Assembly: GCF_010560025.1 (NCBI RefSeq)
Contig: NZ_SAIY01000010.1
Span: 1 to 64,000, forward strand
Source of the DNA: Verrucosispora sioxanthis
GTDB taxonomy: Bacteria > Actinomycetota > Actinomycetes > Mycobacteriales > Micromonosporaceae
DNA length: 64,000 bases
Direction of reading: 5' to 3'
The notes beneath the pieces were generated by a model. That model worked only from the letters and a program-made list of their open reading frames with translations. It ran no database searches and had not been told where the DNA came from. A program made the position numbers and the translations under genes. Below, piece by piece: positions 17,600 through 27,076 of the stretch. Positions within the stretch are counted from its first letter, which is position 1. The number at the start of each line of letters is the position of its first letter.

Positions 17600-18376
17600 A
17601 TCAGTAGGAAACCACAGCCCGAGGGCGGCCAGGCACCGGTCGTCCAGCGCGTCCGGATCCGGTACGCCAAGCGTGGCCCGCTGCGGTTCACCTCGCACCG
17701 GGACTTCGCCCGCGCCTTCGAGCGGGCACTGCGCCGGGCCGGCGTACCGGTCGCCTTCTCCCAGGGCTTCACCCCGCACCCGAAGATCTCGTACGCCAGC
17801 GCGGCACCGACCGGGGTGGCCAGCGAGGCGGAGTACCTGGAGATCGGCCTGCGTGAGCAGGTCGATCCTGAGCAGCTGCGGATGGCGCTGGACGCGGCGC
17901 TCTCGCCCGGCCTCGACGTGCTCGACGCCGTGGTGGCCAGCGGTGCGAGCCTGCCCGACCGGATCGAGGCGTCCCGCTGGCGGATCGAGCTACCGCAGGT
18001 GGATCCCGACGTGCTGGCCAAGGCCGTGGCCGTCTTCACCGCCGCCGACGAGGTGCTTGTCGAGCGGATGACCAAGCAGGGGCGGCGCACCTTCGACGCC
18101 CGCGCCGCAGTCGTCGACATCGATGTGATCGCCGCTTCGGCGACGCCTTCCGGGGACCCGGTCGTACCGTGTGCGATACTCGAACTGGTCGTGCGGCAGG
18201 TCACCCCGTCCGTGCGGCCCGATGACGTCCTTTCCGGCTTCCGCGTGGTGGCCGGCCTGGAGCCGCCGGTGGCCCCGAAGGTGATCCGGCTGGCTCAGGG
18301 CACGCTGACCGCGCAGGGCGCGATCGTGGACCCGCTCGACGCGGACCGCGACGGGGCAACCATCGGCGGGCGCTGA
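17600..18376 (+). CDS. TIGR03936-family radical SAM-associated protein (DUF2344), apparent AUC start
   Basis: A 258-aa partner of the preceding radical SAM protein. The conserved N-terminus (RIRYAKRGPLRFTSHRD, then FSQGFTPHPKISYA) is encoded here, yet this frame has no ATG, GTG or TTG between the previous stop and GTG 17816, which lies inside the domain. GAGGAG at 17587-17592 sits 7 nt before ATC AGT AGG AAA, which looks like an ATG start changed to ATC. Initiation at AUC is therefore inferred; a sequence error at that base is the alternative. The canonical-start version (17816, 186 aa) would lose about 72 conserved residues. Confidence 0.78.
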   Translation: MSRKPQPEGGQAPVVQRVRIRYAKRGPLRFTSHRDFARAFERALRRAGVPVAFSQGFTPHPKISYASAAPTGVASEAEYLEIGLREQVDPEQLRMALDAALSPGLDVLDAVVASGASLPDRIEASRWRIELPQVDPDVLAKAVAVFTAADEVLVERMTKQGRRTFDARAAVVDIDVIAASATPSGDPVVPCAILELVVRQVTPSVRPDDVLSGFRVVAGLEPPVAPKVIRLAQGTLTAQGAIVDPLDADRDGATIGGR

Positions 18377-18506
18377 CCGACGGTCGGCGTCCAGGCAGGC
18401 AGACTTCGCCGGCGCGCACTCCGTGCGCCCGGGGAAACACCTTTTGCGGCAACCCTGCGTGGCAGCGCTCACCCGCGCCCGGGGAAGCCAGAACTGGAGA
18501 ACGTCC

Positions 18507-21500
18507 ATGCTCGAGAACGAGCCCGAGGGCAGCGAACGGGCCGGCATCAACCCGGCCGACCAGACCGCCGAGGACAGCACCGCGGAGGTGACCGCCGCAA
18601 CCCCGCCGCCGGACGCGACCGAGCCCGAACCGGTCGCCGACCCGCCGGAGGAGATCGCCGGTGCCGTGAGTGGCACCGCCGACCTGGGTGGCGTCGCCGA
18701 CCTGGCTGGTGCGCCGAACGCCGAGCCGGCCCCTCGGCGCCGGACGACCCGCCGCCGGGCCACCTCGGTCAGCCGGCCCGAGCAGACCGACGCGCCGGTG
18801 GAGGCGACCGGAGCCGCGGCGGTGGGCAGCGGCGAAGCACCCCAGGCCGAGGTCTTCGCCCCGGTCTCCGGTGACCTCGACCCGGCCGCGAAGACGCCGC
18901 GCCGCCGACGCAAGGCGACCACCGGGCAGAAGTCCGTGGAGGAGCCGTTGGCCGCGGCCGAGGCGGAGGCCGCCGACAGTGACGTGGTGCCGCCGGTCAA
19001 GGTGACCCGTACCCGGCGTCGGAAGTCCACGACCGAGCCCGCCGAGGCCGTGACCGAGCCGCCCGCCCAGGCCGAGCCGACACAGCCGCCCGCCGACGCC
19101 GATCTCGCGCCGGCGGCCGGCACCGACTTCGGCTCCGCCGCGTTGCCCACCGAGGGGCCGCCGATCCGGCACAGCCGGCCGAGACCACCGAACCGGTGGC
19201 TGCCGTCGAACCTGACGCCGCTGCCCAGACGACAGCGCCGGCCGAGCCGGAGGGCCGGTCCCGCCGTCGCAAGGCTGCCCTCACCGCGCCGACGGTGCTG
19301 TTCATGGCACCGGAAGAGGTGATCGCCGCCCGCGCTGCCGCCGCCCAGCCTGCCGAGGAGGAAGCCGCCGAGGAGCCGGCCGAGCCGTCGCGGCGGCGTC
19401 GCCGGGGCCGGCGGGAGGCCGAGCCGACGGTGGTGACCGAGCCCGAGGAGGAACCCGCCGCCGAGGCCGAGGAGGTCTCCGAGGAGGAGGACGACGAGGA
19501 GACCGCGAGCGGCCGGCGTCGCCGCCGACGCGGTCGCCGGGGCCGGGGCCGAGGCAAGGGTGGCGCCGAGGACGCCGAGGACGCCGAGGAGGGCGCGGCC
19601 GAGGAGACCGTCCAGGCCGAGACGGACGAGTCCGAGGAGGGCGACGAGGCCGAGGGCGACGGGATGACCCGTCGACGCCGTCGGCGGCGTCGGCGGGGGG
19701 CCGGCGACACCGACGGCGCCGACGACGACGGTGTGCCCACCGTGGTGAAGATCAGGGAGCCGCGCCGGACGGTCGACGAGGTGCAGGGTGTCTCCGGCTC
19801 GACCCGGTTGGAGGCCAAGCGGCAGCGCCGTCGGGACGGCCGAGAGCAGCGCCGGACCCGCCCGCCGATCCTCAGCGAGTCGGAGTTCCTGGCCCGCCGC
19901 GAGGCGGTCGACCGGGTCATGGCGGTGCGCCAGCGCGGCGACCGGACCCAGATCGCCGTGCTCGAGGACGGCGTCCTGGTCGAGCACTACGTCACCCGCA
20001 GTTCCGCCGGGACCATGGCCGGCAACGTCTACCTCGGCAAGGTGCAGAACGTGCTGCCGAGCATGGAGGCGGCGTTCGTCGACATCGGCCGAGGACGCAA
20101 CGCGGTCCTGTACGCCGGCGAGGTCAACTGGGACTCCACCGGCCTGGAGGGGAGAGCCCGTTCGATCGAGCAGGCCCTCAGGTCCGGTGACTCGGTGCTG
20201 GTGCAGGTCACCAAGGATCCGATCGGGCACAAGGGGGCCCGGTTGACCAGCCACGTCGCGCTCTCCGGCCGGCACCTGGTCTACGTACCCGGTGGCAACG
20301 CCTCCGGGATCAGCCGCAAGCTGCCGGACACCGAGCGTAAGCGACTGCGTGACGTGCTGAAGAAGCTCGTGCCCGACGGTGCCGGTGTGATCGTCCGGAC
20401 CGCGGCCGAGGGCGCCAGCGAGGATGAGTTGGCCCGGGACGTCAAGCGCCTCCAGGCGCAGTGGGAGGACATCCAGGCGAAGGCCGCCGAGGGCGGTGCG
20501 CCGGTGCTCCTCTACCAGGAGCCCGACCTCGTGATCCGGGTGGTCCGCGACCTGTTCAACGAGGACTTCCGCGAGCTGGTCATGGAGGGCGACGAGGCGT
20601 ACGACATGGTCGAGTCGTACCTGTCGCACGTGTCGCCGGACCTGGTCGCGCGGTTGCGGCGGCACGTCGGCACCACGGACGTGTTCGCCGAGTACCGCAT
20701 CGACGAGCAGATCCTCAAGGGCCTCGACCGCAAGGTCTTCCTGCCCTCCGGTGGCCACCTGGTGATCGACCGGACCGAGGCGATGACCGTGGTCGACGTG
20801 AACACCGGCAAGTACACAGGTGCCGGGGGCAACCTGGAGGAGACGGTCACCCGCAACAACCTGGAGGCGGCCGAGGAGATCGTCCGGCAGCTGCGGCTGC
20901 GGGACATCGGCGGAATCGTGGTGATCGACTTCATCGACATGGTGCTGGAGTCGAACCGGGAACTCGTGCTGCGTCGGCTGACCGAGTGCCTGGGCCGCGA
21001 CCGTACCAAGCACCAGGTCACCGAGATCACGTCACTCGGTCTGGTGCAGATGACCCGTAAGCGGATCGGCGCCGGGCTGCTGGAGGCGTTCAGCGAGACC
21101 TGCGAGTGCTGCAAGGGCCGGGGCCTGGTCATCCACACCGAACCGGTGCCGGAGAAGACGCGCTCCGGCGGCGGGGACAAGGTCAAGGCGGTCGCCTCGG
21201 CGGGTGCCCCGGCGGCCGAGCAGACGACTGGTTCGTCCCGGCGCCGAGCGCGCAAGGGCGCCGCCTCGGCGGAGCGGACCGTGGTGGAGGTCACCGAGAC
21301 CGACACGACGAGCACCGCCGACGCCGACTACCACGACACCATGGGTTACGACCTGTCGCGTTACGAGACGGAGACTCCGGCCGCGGTGGACGTCGCCGAC
21401 AGCCAGCAGGGTGAGTCGGCACGGCTCGCCGCCCCGGACGACCCGGACGCGCTCGGCGAGAACGACGAGGACGACGGTGGCGAGAGTGGCACCGGCCGGC

Positions 21501-21544
21501 GTCGTTCCCGTCGTGGCGGCGCGCGTCGCCGTACCCGGCCCTGA
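18507..21544 (+). CDS. rng: ribonuclease E/G, with apparent frameshift in the N-terminal extension
   Basis: RNase E/G cleaves single-stranded RNA in mRNA turnover and rRNA maturation. ATG 18507 (GGAGA upstream) opens an acidic, Ala/Pro/Arg-rich extension for about 215 codons. That frame degenerates after about 19155, and the downstream frame continues to 21544. Adding one G to the GGGG run at 19154-19157 would join them into about 1012 aa. Alone, the second frame can start at GTG 19196 (782 aa). It holds the S1-like domain (GNVYLGKVQNVLPSMEAAF), the catalytic Asp regions VVDVNTGKYTG and VVIDFIDMV, and the zinc-link CxxC in CECCKGRG. It precedes rplU-rpmA, with a lipoprotein gene between. An essential-type gene with this lesion suggests a base-calling error. 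Confidence 0.85.
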
Positions 21545-21737
21545 CGGTGGCCGGTAGGGCCAGCTTCGCCCGGTGACGGGCGCCTGACGGTCAACGAGCC
21601 CCGCCCGGTGGTGATGTCCGCCGGGTGGGGCCGTCGGCGTATCGTCGATGGGCGGCCGCCCGGCCGGTCCGGGCCTGGCTGGCCCGTCGGGTGCCCGGGC
21701 GCCGGGCGGGTCGACCCGGCCGCCGAAGGAGGAGTCG

Positions 21738-22253
21738 ATGCGCCGACCGCTCGCCGTCACCGTGGCCGCCGCCGCGCTGCTCGTCGGCACGGCCTGCTCG
21801 GCCGAGCGCGGCGACCCGGCCGAACCGACCGCCCCGACCTCGACTCGCGTCGAGGTCACCGCCGGCCCGGCGACGCCCACCCCGGAGCAGCCGGTGGCGA
21901 CCCCCGCTCCGGGGGCGGCGGGCGGGAACGGCCCGGAGGTCTGCGCCGCCGCGCAACAGGCGAGCGGTGCGGCGGGCAAGAAGTACGTCGAGCACCTCGC
22001 CGCGATGGTCACGGCGACCGGCGCGGGTGACACCGCCGACGCGCAGGCCGCCGGCCGGCGGGCCGAGGCGGCCCTGTCCGACTGGGAGAAGGCGCTCAGA
22101 GCGCAGGCGACCCGCGCCGACGACCGGCAGCTCAAGGACCTGCTGACGGAGCTGTCGACCGAGGTCGGCCGGCTCGGCACCGACATCGAGGCGCTCGAGG
22201 GCGCTTCGCTCGACCGGTTGCAGCAGCGCCTCGACCAGCTCTGCGCCCGCTGA
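21738..22253 (+). CDS. putative lipoprotein
   Basis: A 171-aa protein with a signal peptide (MRRPLAVTVAAAALLVGTACS) ending in a lipobox-like TAC with Cys at 20. A Thr/Pro-rich linker and a helical domain with two Cys follow. ATG 21738 has AAGGAGG 7 nt upstream. It should be lipid-anchored outside the membrane. I recognise no family. It lies between rng and rplU, where I know of no fixed partner gene. Confidence 0.75.
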   Translation: MRRPLAVTVAAAALLVGTACSAERGDPAEPTAPTSTRVEVTAGPATPTPEQPVATPAPGAAGGNGPEVCAAAQQASGAAGKKYVEHLAAMVTATGAGDTADAQAAGRRAEAALSDWEKALRAQATRADDRQLKDLLTELSTEVGRLGTDIEALEGASLDRLQQRLDQLCAR

Positions 22254-22292
22254 CCGGCCCGGCCCGGTTTGGGTCCCGGCCCGAGGATGGCG

Positions 22293-22323
22293 TACGCTAG
22301 CCTGCGGCGCACTTTGGTGTGCC
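22293..22323 (+). promoter_or_regulatory. rplU promoter region and 5' hairpin
   Basis: Overlapping TANNNT hexamers TACGCT (22293-22298) and TAGCCT (22298-22303) precede a 7-bp hairpin with TTTG loop at about 22306-22323. A leader of about 110 nt then runs to rplU. The long leader could carry control, but I recognise no known ribosomal-protein leader motif. Confidence 0.35.
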
Positions 22324-22420
22324 GAGTTCCCGCGTGCCCGCGCCGCCGTGCTTCTGCTGCCCGGCGAGCCGCCGTGGGGACGACCAGTCAGCAGCCTCAA
22401 CGACAGGGAGTCCGCCTCCG

Positions 22421-22735
22421 ATGTACGCGATCGTCAAGACCGGCGGCAAGCAGTACAAGGTCGCCGAGGGCGACGTGATCGAGGTCGAGAAGCTCACCGG
22501 TGCCCCCGGTGACGCGGTGAAGCTCGCCGCGGTGCTCCTCGTCGACGGTGACGACCTGGTGACCGACGCGGCGAAGCTCGCTCAGGTCGAGGTGTCCGGC
22601 GAGATCGCCGCGCACACCAAGGGCCCGAAGATCCGGATCCACAAGTTCAAGAACAAGACCGGCTACCACAAGCGCCAGGGTCACCGTCAGCCGCTGACCC
22701 AGGTCAAGGTGACCGGCATCTCCAGCGGGAAGTAG
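22421..22735 (+). CDS. rplU: 50S ribosomal protein L21
   Basis: A 104-aa large-subunit protein that binds 23S rRNA. It begins MYAIVKTGGKQYKVAEGD and ends with the family pattern KNKTGYHKRQGHRQPLTQVK. ATG 22421 is preceded by GGGAG. rpmA follows 11 bp later, the standard rplU-rpmA order. Confidence 0.98.
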   Translation: MYAIVKTGGKQYKVAEGDVIEVEKLTGAPGDAVKLAAVLLVDGDDLVTDAAKLAQVEVSGEIAAHTKGPKIRIHKFKNKTGYHKRQGHRQPLTQVKVTGISSGK

Positions 22736-22746
22736 GTCGTCCTCCA

Positions 22747-23001
22747 ATGGCTCACAAAAAGGGTGCGTCCAGCTCGCGTAACGGTCGTGACTCCGCGGCC
22801 CAGCGACTCGGCGTGAAGCGCTTCGGTGGTCAGGTCGTCAGCGCGGGTGAGATCCTCATCCGTCAGCGTGGCACCAAGTTCCACCCCGGTGACCTGGTCG
22901 GCCGCGGCGGAGACGACACGCTCTTCGCGCTGGCCGCCGGTGCGGTCCAGTTCGGCACCCGGCGCGGTCGCAAGACCGTGAGCATCGTGCCGCAGCAGTA
23001 G
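22747..23001 (+). CDS. rpmA: 50S ribosomal protein L27
   Basis: An 84-aa protein near the peptidyl-transferase centre. It starts MAHKKGASSSRNGRDS, with no cleavable N-terminal extension of the Firmicutes type, followed by GGQVVSAGEILIRQRGTKF. It sits directly after rplU and ahead of a terminator. Confidence 0.98.
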   Translation: MAHKKGASSSRNGRDSAAQRLGVKRFGGQVVSAGEILIRQRGTKFHPGDLVGRGGDDTLFALAAGAVQFGTRRGRKTVSIVPQQ

Positions 23002-23012
23002 CTGTCCGGCGT

Positions 23013-23054
23013 AAGCGGGCCGTGGACCTGATGTCCCGGCCCGCTTCGCCTTTT
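23013..23054 (+). terminator. hairpin with T-run after rpmA
   Basis: AAGCGGGCC (23013-23021) pairs with GGCCCGCTT (23038-23046) around a 16-nt loop, followed by a short CGCCTTTT. The structure resembles an intrinsic terminator and separates rplU-rpmA from obgE. Confidence 0.65.
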
Positions 23055-23091
23055 CTCGCGCGGGGCCGGGCCCCGCTGGAAGGATGACGTC

Positions 23092-24543
23092 GTGACGACG
23101 TTCGTTGACCGGGTCGTCCTGCATCTGCAGGCCGGCGACGGCGGGCACGGCTGTGTCTCGATCCACCGGGAGAAGTTCAAGCCGTTCGGCGGCCCGGACG
23201 GAGGCAACGGCGGGCACGGCGGCAGCGTCTCCCTGGTGGTCGACCCGCAGGTGCACACGCTGCTGGACTTTCATTTCCGACCGCACGTCAAGGCGGAGAA
23301 CGGCCGGGGCGGCGCGGGCTCGAACCGGGACGGCGGCAACGGTGCCGACCTGGTGCTCAAGGTGCCCGACGGCACGGTCGTGCAGACCAGCGACGGCACC
23401 GTGCTGGCCGACATGGTCGGCGCCGGCACCACCTTCGAGGTGGCCCGGGGCGGTCGGGGTGGCCGGGGCAACGCCTCGCTGGCCAACGCGCGCCGTAAGG
23501 CGCCCGGCTTCGCCGAGCTGGGTGAGCCGGGCGAGCAACTTGACGTGGTGCTGGAGCTGAAGAGCGTCGCCGACGTCGGGCTGGTGGGTTTCCCGTCGGC
23601 CGGGAAGTCGTCGCTCATCTCGGTCATCTCCGCCGCCAAACCCAAGATCGCCGACTACCCGTTCACCACGCTGGTGCCGAACCTGGGCGTCGTCCGGCTC
23701 GACAACCACACCTTCACCGTCGCCGACGTGCCCGGGCTGATCCCGGGCGCGGCCACCGGCAAGGGGTTGGGGCTGGAGTTCCTCCGGCACGTCGAGCGCT
23801 GTGCGGTCCTGGTGCACGTCATCGACACCGCCACCCTGGAGCCGGGGCGGGACCCGCTGGCCGACATCGACACCATCGAGGCGGAGTTGGCCGAGTACGG
23901 CGGGTTGGCCGACCGGCCCCGGCTGGTCGCGCTGAACAAGGTCGACGTGCCGGACGGCCGCGACCTCGCCGAGATCGTCCGACCCGACCTGGAAGCGCGT
24001 GGTCTGCGGGTCTTCGAGGTCTCCGCGGCCACCCGCGAGGGGCTCAAGGAACTCATGTACGCGATGGCGGAACTGGTCGAACAGTCGCGGGCGGCGGCAC
24101 CACCGGCCGAGCCGACGCGGATCGTGATCCGACCGAAGGCGGTCGACGACGCAGGCTTCACCATCGAGGCCGAGGACGACGGCTCGTACACCGTGCGCGG
24201 TGTCCGTCCGCAGCGCTGGGTGCGCCAGACGAACTTCGACAACGACGAGGCGGTCGGCTACCTCGCCGACCGGCTGGCCCGACTCGGCGTCGAGGAGCAG
24301 TTGGCCAAGGCGGGCGCCCAACCCGGTGACCTGGTCCGGATCGGCGACCGGGAGTTCGACTGGCAACCCACCCTCTACGCCGGTGCCGAGTTCGTCCCGG
24401 GCGCCCGGGGCCGTGACGTCCGGCTGGAGGAGAAGCCGACCCGGGCCAACGCGGCCGAACGGCTGGCGGCCCGCAAGGCACGCCGGCAGCGACCGGCCGA
24501 CGAGGTCGAGCCGGCACCCGCCGACGGGAATGACGCCGAATAG
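23092..24543 (+). CDS. obgE: Obg-family GTPase ObgE/CgtA
   Basis: A 483-aa GTPase acting in 50S assembly and stress signalling. The Gly-rich Obg fold occupies residues 1-158 (HGCVSIHREKFKPFGGPDGG). The G domain has G1 GFPSAGKSS, G3 DVPG and G4 NKVD. A C-terminal OCT domain (about 345-430) and a basic tail follow, as usual in actinobacteria. The start is GTG 23092. proB, which commonly follows obg in actinobacteria, is absent here. Confidence 0.97.
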   Translation: MTTFVDRVVLHLQAGDGGHGCVSIHREKFKPFGGPDGGNGGHGGSVSLVVDPQVHTLLDFHFRPHVKAENGRGGAGSNRDGGNGADLVLKVPDGTVVQTSDGTVLADMVGAGTTFEVARGGRGGRGNASLANARRKAPGFAELGEPGEQLDVVLELKSVADVGLVGFPSAGKSSLISVISAAKPKIADYPFTTLVPNLGVVRLDNHTFTVADVPGLIPGAATGKGLGLEFLRHVERCAVLVHVIDTATLEPGRDPLADIDTIEAELAEYGGLADRPRLVALNKVDVPDGRDLAEIVRPDLEARGLRVFEVSAATREGLKELMYAMAELVEQSRAAAPPAEPTRIVIRPKAVDDAGFTIEAEDDGSYTVRGVRPQRWVRQTNFDNDEAVGYLADRLARLGVEEQLAKAGAQPGDLVRIGDREFDWQPTLYAGAEFVPGARGRDVRLEEKPTRANAAERLAARKARRQRPADEVEPAPADGNDAE

Positions 24544-24601
24544 CTCGATGCGCTCCGAAATGGGGACGACTGCTGGAAACCTTCGCGAAATTTCGTCGCC
24601 C

Positions 24602-24607
24602 TAGCGT
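24602..24607 (+). promoter_or_regulatory. -10 element (TAGCGT), leaderless
   Basis: TAGCGT ends exactly 6 nt before ATG 24614 of the GNAT gene, and no Shine-Dalgarno is present. Confidence 0.5.
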
Positions 24608-24613
24608 GGCCTG

Positions 24614-25063
24614 ATGCTTATCGAGTCCCGCCCGCTGACGGATCCGGAGGTCGCCGCACTCGCCACGGCCGGGCAGCGCGAGCTGCGTGAGGCCGTCGGT
24701 GAGGCCGCCGGGCGCGACTTCGGGACGCGCGGGGACACCTGCTGGTTGACGGTCGTGATCGCCGGCCGTGCGGTGGCGTGCGGCGGGATGCGGGTGTGCG
24801 ACGACGACACCGGTGAGCTGGAGCAGTTGTACGTGCGTCCGGCCTACCGACGCCGGGGCATCGCCCGCCAGCTGGTCGCCGCGCTGGAGGAGCTGGCGTA
24901 CCAGCGGGGATACTCGATGGTGCGGGTGGAGGCCGGTCCGCACCGTCCGGCGGCGGCGCTCTTCCGGGCCTGCGGTTACGAGCCGATCTCCGCTGCCGGT
25001 GCGCCCAGTGGCGGCGCGCCGTATCGGGAGTGCTTCGCCAAACGGCTCCCGGTGCCGGCCTGA
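24614..25063 (+). CDS. GNAT-family N-acetyltransferase
   Basis: A 149-aa acetyl-CoA-dependent acetyltransferase. The acetyl-CoA loop is RRRGIARQLVAALEELA, preceded by the strand segment ELEQLYVRPAY and followed by VRVEAGPHRPAAALFRACGY. The acceptor substrate cannot be inferred. It starts an accessory stretch between obgE and nadD. Confidence 0.88.
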   Translation: MLIESRPLTDPEVAALATAGQRELREAVGEAAGRDFGTRGDTCWLTVVIAGRAVACGGMRVCDDDTGELEQLYVRPAYRRRGIARQLVAALEELAYQRGYSMVRVEAGPHRPAAALFRACGYEPISAAGAPSGGAPYRECFAKRLPVPA

Positions 25064-25115
25064 GCCCGAGGCTCCCGGCCGGGTCCGAGGTGGCGGCGGC
25101 CTCGGCGTCGCGGCG

Positions 25116-25595
25116 TCAGGGACGGTCGAACGGGCGGTCGAGACGGCTGCCGCTGCCGCCGGCCCGCGCCGAAAGCAGCAGCCCGAGCAGGAGCATCCCG
25201 AGGCCGAGCCCCAGGTGCAGCCAGTTGTCCGCGTCGTTGAGCGGGACGAAGTTCGCCGCGCTGTCCTCACCGACGGCCAGCCCGTAGATCCACAACCCGA
25301 GGTAGAGCGCACCGCCGGCGACGAGGTAGAGCCGGGCACCGGCCACGCCGCGGGCCAGCACCAGTCCGGCCACGGCGAAGCCGAGGTGCAACAGGTTGTG
25401 CAGGACCGAGACCTGGAAGAGACCGAGGAGCCGGGCACCGGAGTGGTGCCCCGCGAAGGTCATGTCGCCGTAGTCGGTGGTGATACCGGGCACGAACCCG
25501 AGCACCCCGAGCAGCAGGAACACTCCCGCCACGACCAGGGCGGCGAGCTGTACCCGGGTACGTGAGGTGCGGCCACCCGCTGACCGACGCGCCAT
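25116..25595 (-). CDS. DUF4383 membrane protein
   Basis: A 159-aa protein with four predicted helices (about 17-38, 55-85, 93-112 and 122-143) and conserved HNLLHLGFAVAGL and NWLHLGLGLGML segments typical of DUF4383. ATG 25595 is chosen because GGAGGT lies 8 nt upstream; a longer start at 25655 exists. The gene points toward the GNAT gene. Function is unknown. Confidence 0.82.
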   Translation of the reverse strand: MARRSAGGRTSRTRVQLAALVVAGVFLLLGVLGFVPGITTDYGDMTFAGHHSGARLLGLFQVSVLHNLLHLGFAVAGLVLARGVAGARLYLVAGGALYLGLWIYGLAVGEDSAANFVPLNDADNWLHLGLGLGMLLLGLLLSARAGGSGSRLDRPFDRP

Positions 25596-25833
25596 CGATG
25601 TCACCTCCGTGGATCCGCGAGAGCCCCGCAACGGTCTGGCAGGTCGACGCGACACTCCGTGAGGTGACGTGGTCCCGCCGATCCTTCATCTTGTTGCCCG
25701 CGCCGGGCGATCCGCAGGGAAATGCCCGATCGAGCATGGGTGGCCGATCGCAGGGTAGGTCAATCAGTGGCAGCGGCGACATCGGCCGCCGCACCCCCAA
25801 CACCCGCGACGATCCCGCAGCGGAAGGGACATC

Positions 25834-26589
25834 ATGACCTACGATCTGTCATCGACCCCCAGGACCCACGAGCCCGATTCGCCGAACGGCGGCGGCGTCC
25901 GCGAGCAGGCCCACCAGATGGGCGCGGAGGCTGCGCACGCCGGTGGAGCGGTGGCCGATACCGCCCGCGAACAGGGTCGCGAGGTTGGCCGGGAGGCCGC
26001 CCGCCAGGCCCGGGACCTGTACGGCGAGGCCCGGACGCAGCTCGCCGGCCAGGCTGGTGAGCAGCAGCGGCGCGCGGCCGGCGGGCTGCGCTCGCTGGCC
26101 GACGAGATGCGTTCGATGGCCGACAACGGTGGCCAGGCCGGCCCGGTGAGCGAACTCGCCCGCCAGGCCTCCGACCGGGTGCACGGTGTGGCCGGTTGGC
26201 TGGAGCAGCGCGAGCCCGGCGACCTGCTCACCGAGGTACGCGACTACGCGCGCCGCAACCCCGGCACCTTTCTGGTCGGTGCGGCCCTGCTCGGTGCGGT
26301 GGCCGGCCGGCTGACCCGCAACCTCTCCGCGAGCGGCGACGACCGCCCCGCCAACTCCGCCATGGAAGACCCGTACGGCGATCCCGACCGGACGGTGGCC
26401 TTGCCGACGCAGGCCCCGCCGGTCGGCTCGACGGGTGCGCCCGGTGGAGGAAACCGCGACCCTCGCACCCAGCCCGTCGACCTGCGGCCGATCGAGGAGG
26501 GGTACTCCGGCACGGGCACGCCGCTGCCCCCGGTGGAGCGGACCGATCCGCTGCCGGGCGTGCCGTCGAGCGGGACCACCCGGCCGTGA
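25834..26589 (+). CDS. hypothetical Ala-rich protein with one membrane helix
   Basis: A 251-aa protein with a helical Ala/Gln/Arg-rich N-terminal half, one hydrophobic helix at about residues 141-160 (GTFLVGAALLGAVAGRL) and a Pro/Gly-rich tail. The start has GAAGGGA upstream. It is first in a three-gene cluster with a phage-holin-superfamily protein and a DUF3618 protein. I recognise no enzyme domain; a structural or envelope-stress role is only suggested by its neighbours. Confidence 0.75.
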   Translation: MTYDLSSTPRTHEPDSPNGGGVREQAHQMGAEAAHAGGAVADTAREQGREVGREAARQARDLYGEARTQLAGQAGEQQRRAAGGLRSLADEMRSMADNGGQAGPVSELARQASDRVHGVAGWLEQREPGDLLTEVRDYARRNPGTFLVGAALLGAVAGRLTRNLSASGDDRPANSAMEDPYGDPDRTVALPTQAPPVGSTGAPGGGNRDPRTQPVDLRPIEEGYSGTGTPLPPVERTDPLPGVPSSGTTRP

Positions 26590-26620
26590 GGACCCGAGTC
26601 ATCCGAAGGGAGGCGACGGA

Positions 26621-27076
26621 ATGACGACGCCGACACAGAGTTCCGCAGCGGATGCCCGCAACCATCACCCGCCTTCGGCGGAGGAGGTCCGGGGTAGCTC
26701 CATCGGGGAGCTGATGCGCCAGGTCACCAGCGACCTGTCGACGCTGATGCGGCAGGAGGTGGAGCTGGCGAAGGCCGAGATCCGTCAGGAGGGGAAGAAG
26801 GCGGGCAAGGCCGCCGGCCTGTTCGGCGGTGCCGGCTTCGGCGCGTACATGGTCGCCCTGTTCCTCTCCCTCGCCCTCTGGGGCGGCCTGTCCAACGTGA
26901 TGGACGCCGGTTGGGCAGGGCTGATCGTGGCCGTCCTATGGGCGGCGATCGCGGCGCTTCTCTACACGATGGGCCGACGGAACGCGGAGCGCATCCGCGG
27001 GCTCAAGCAGACCAACGACAGCGTGCAGCGCATCCCCGACGCGCTCAAGCCACACCCGGAGGGAGTGACCCGATGA
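26621..27076 (+). CDS. phage holin family protein (DUF1469-like, holin superfamily III)
   Basis: A 151-aa protein. A cytoplasmic amphipathic helix (SIGELMRQVTSDLSTLMRQE) precedes two membrane helices (about 66-92 and 98-120). This matches the actinobacterial Phage_holin_3_6 family, which despite its name is chromosomal and of unknown function. ATG 26621 follows GGGAGG. The stop overlaps the DUF3618 start by 4 bp. Confidence 0.87.
   Translation: MTTPTQSSAADARNHHPPSAEEVRGSSIGELMRQVTSDLSTLMRQEVELAKAEIRQEGKKAGKAAGLFGGAGFGAYMVALFLSLALWGGLSNVMDAGWAGLIVAVLWAAIAALLYTMGRRNAERIRGLKQTNDSVQRIPDALKPHPEGVTR

Noticed and set aside
15490..18204. 904-codon minus-strand frame
   Set aside because: It lies wholly opposite the two radical SAM genes. 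GC-rich third positions keep antisense frames open, and the translation shows no domain.
17990..21013. 1007-codon minus-strand frame over RNase E/G
   Set aside because: The translation is Gly/Leu/Arg-rich low complexity antisense to a clear RNase E/G.
26621..27076. Prophage remnant suggested by the holin-family gene
   Set aside because: This holin superfamily is widespread on actinobacterial chromosomes, and no other phage gene is nearby.
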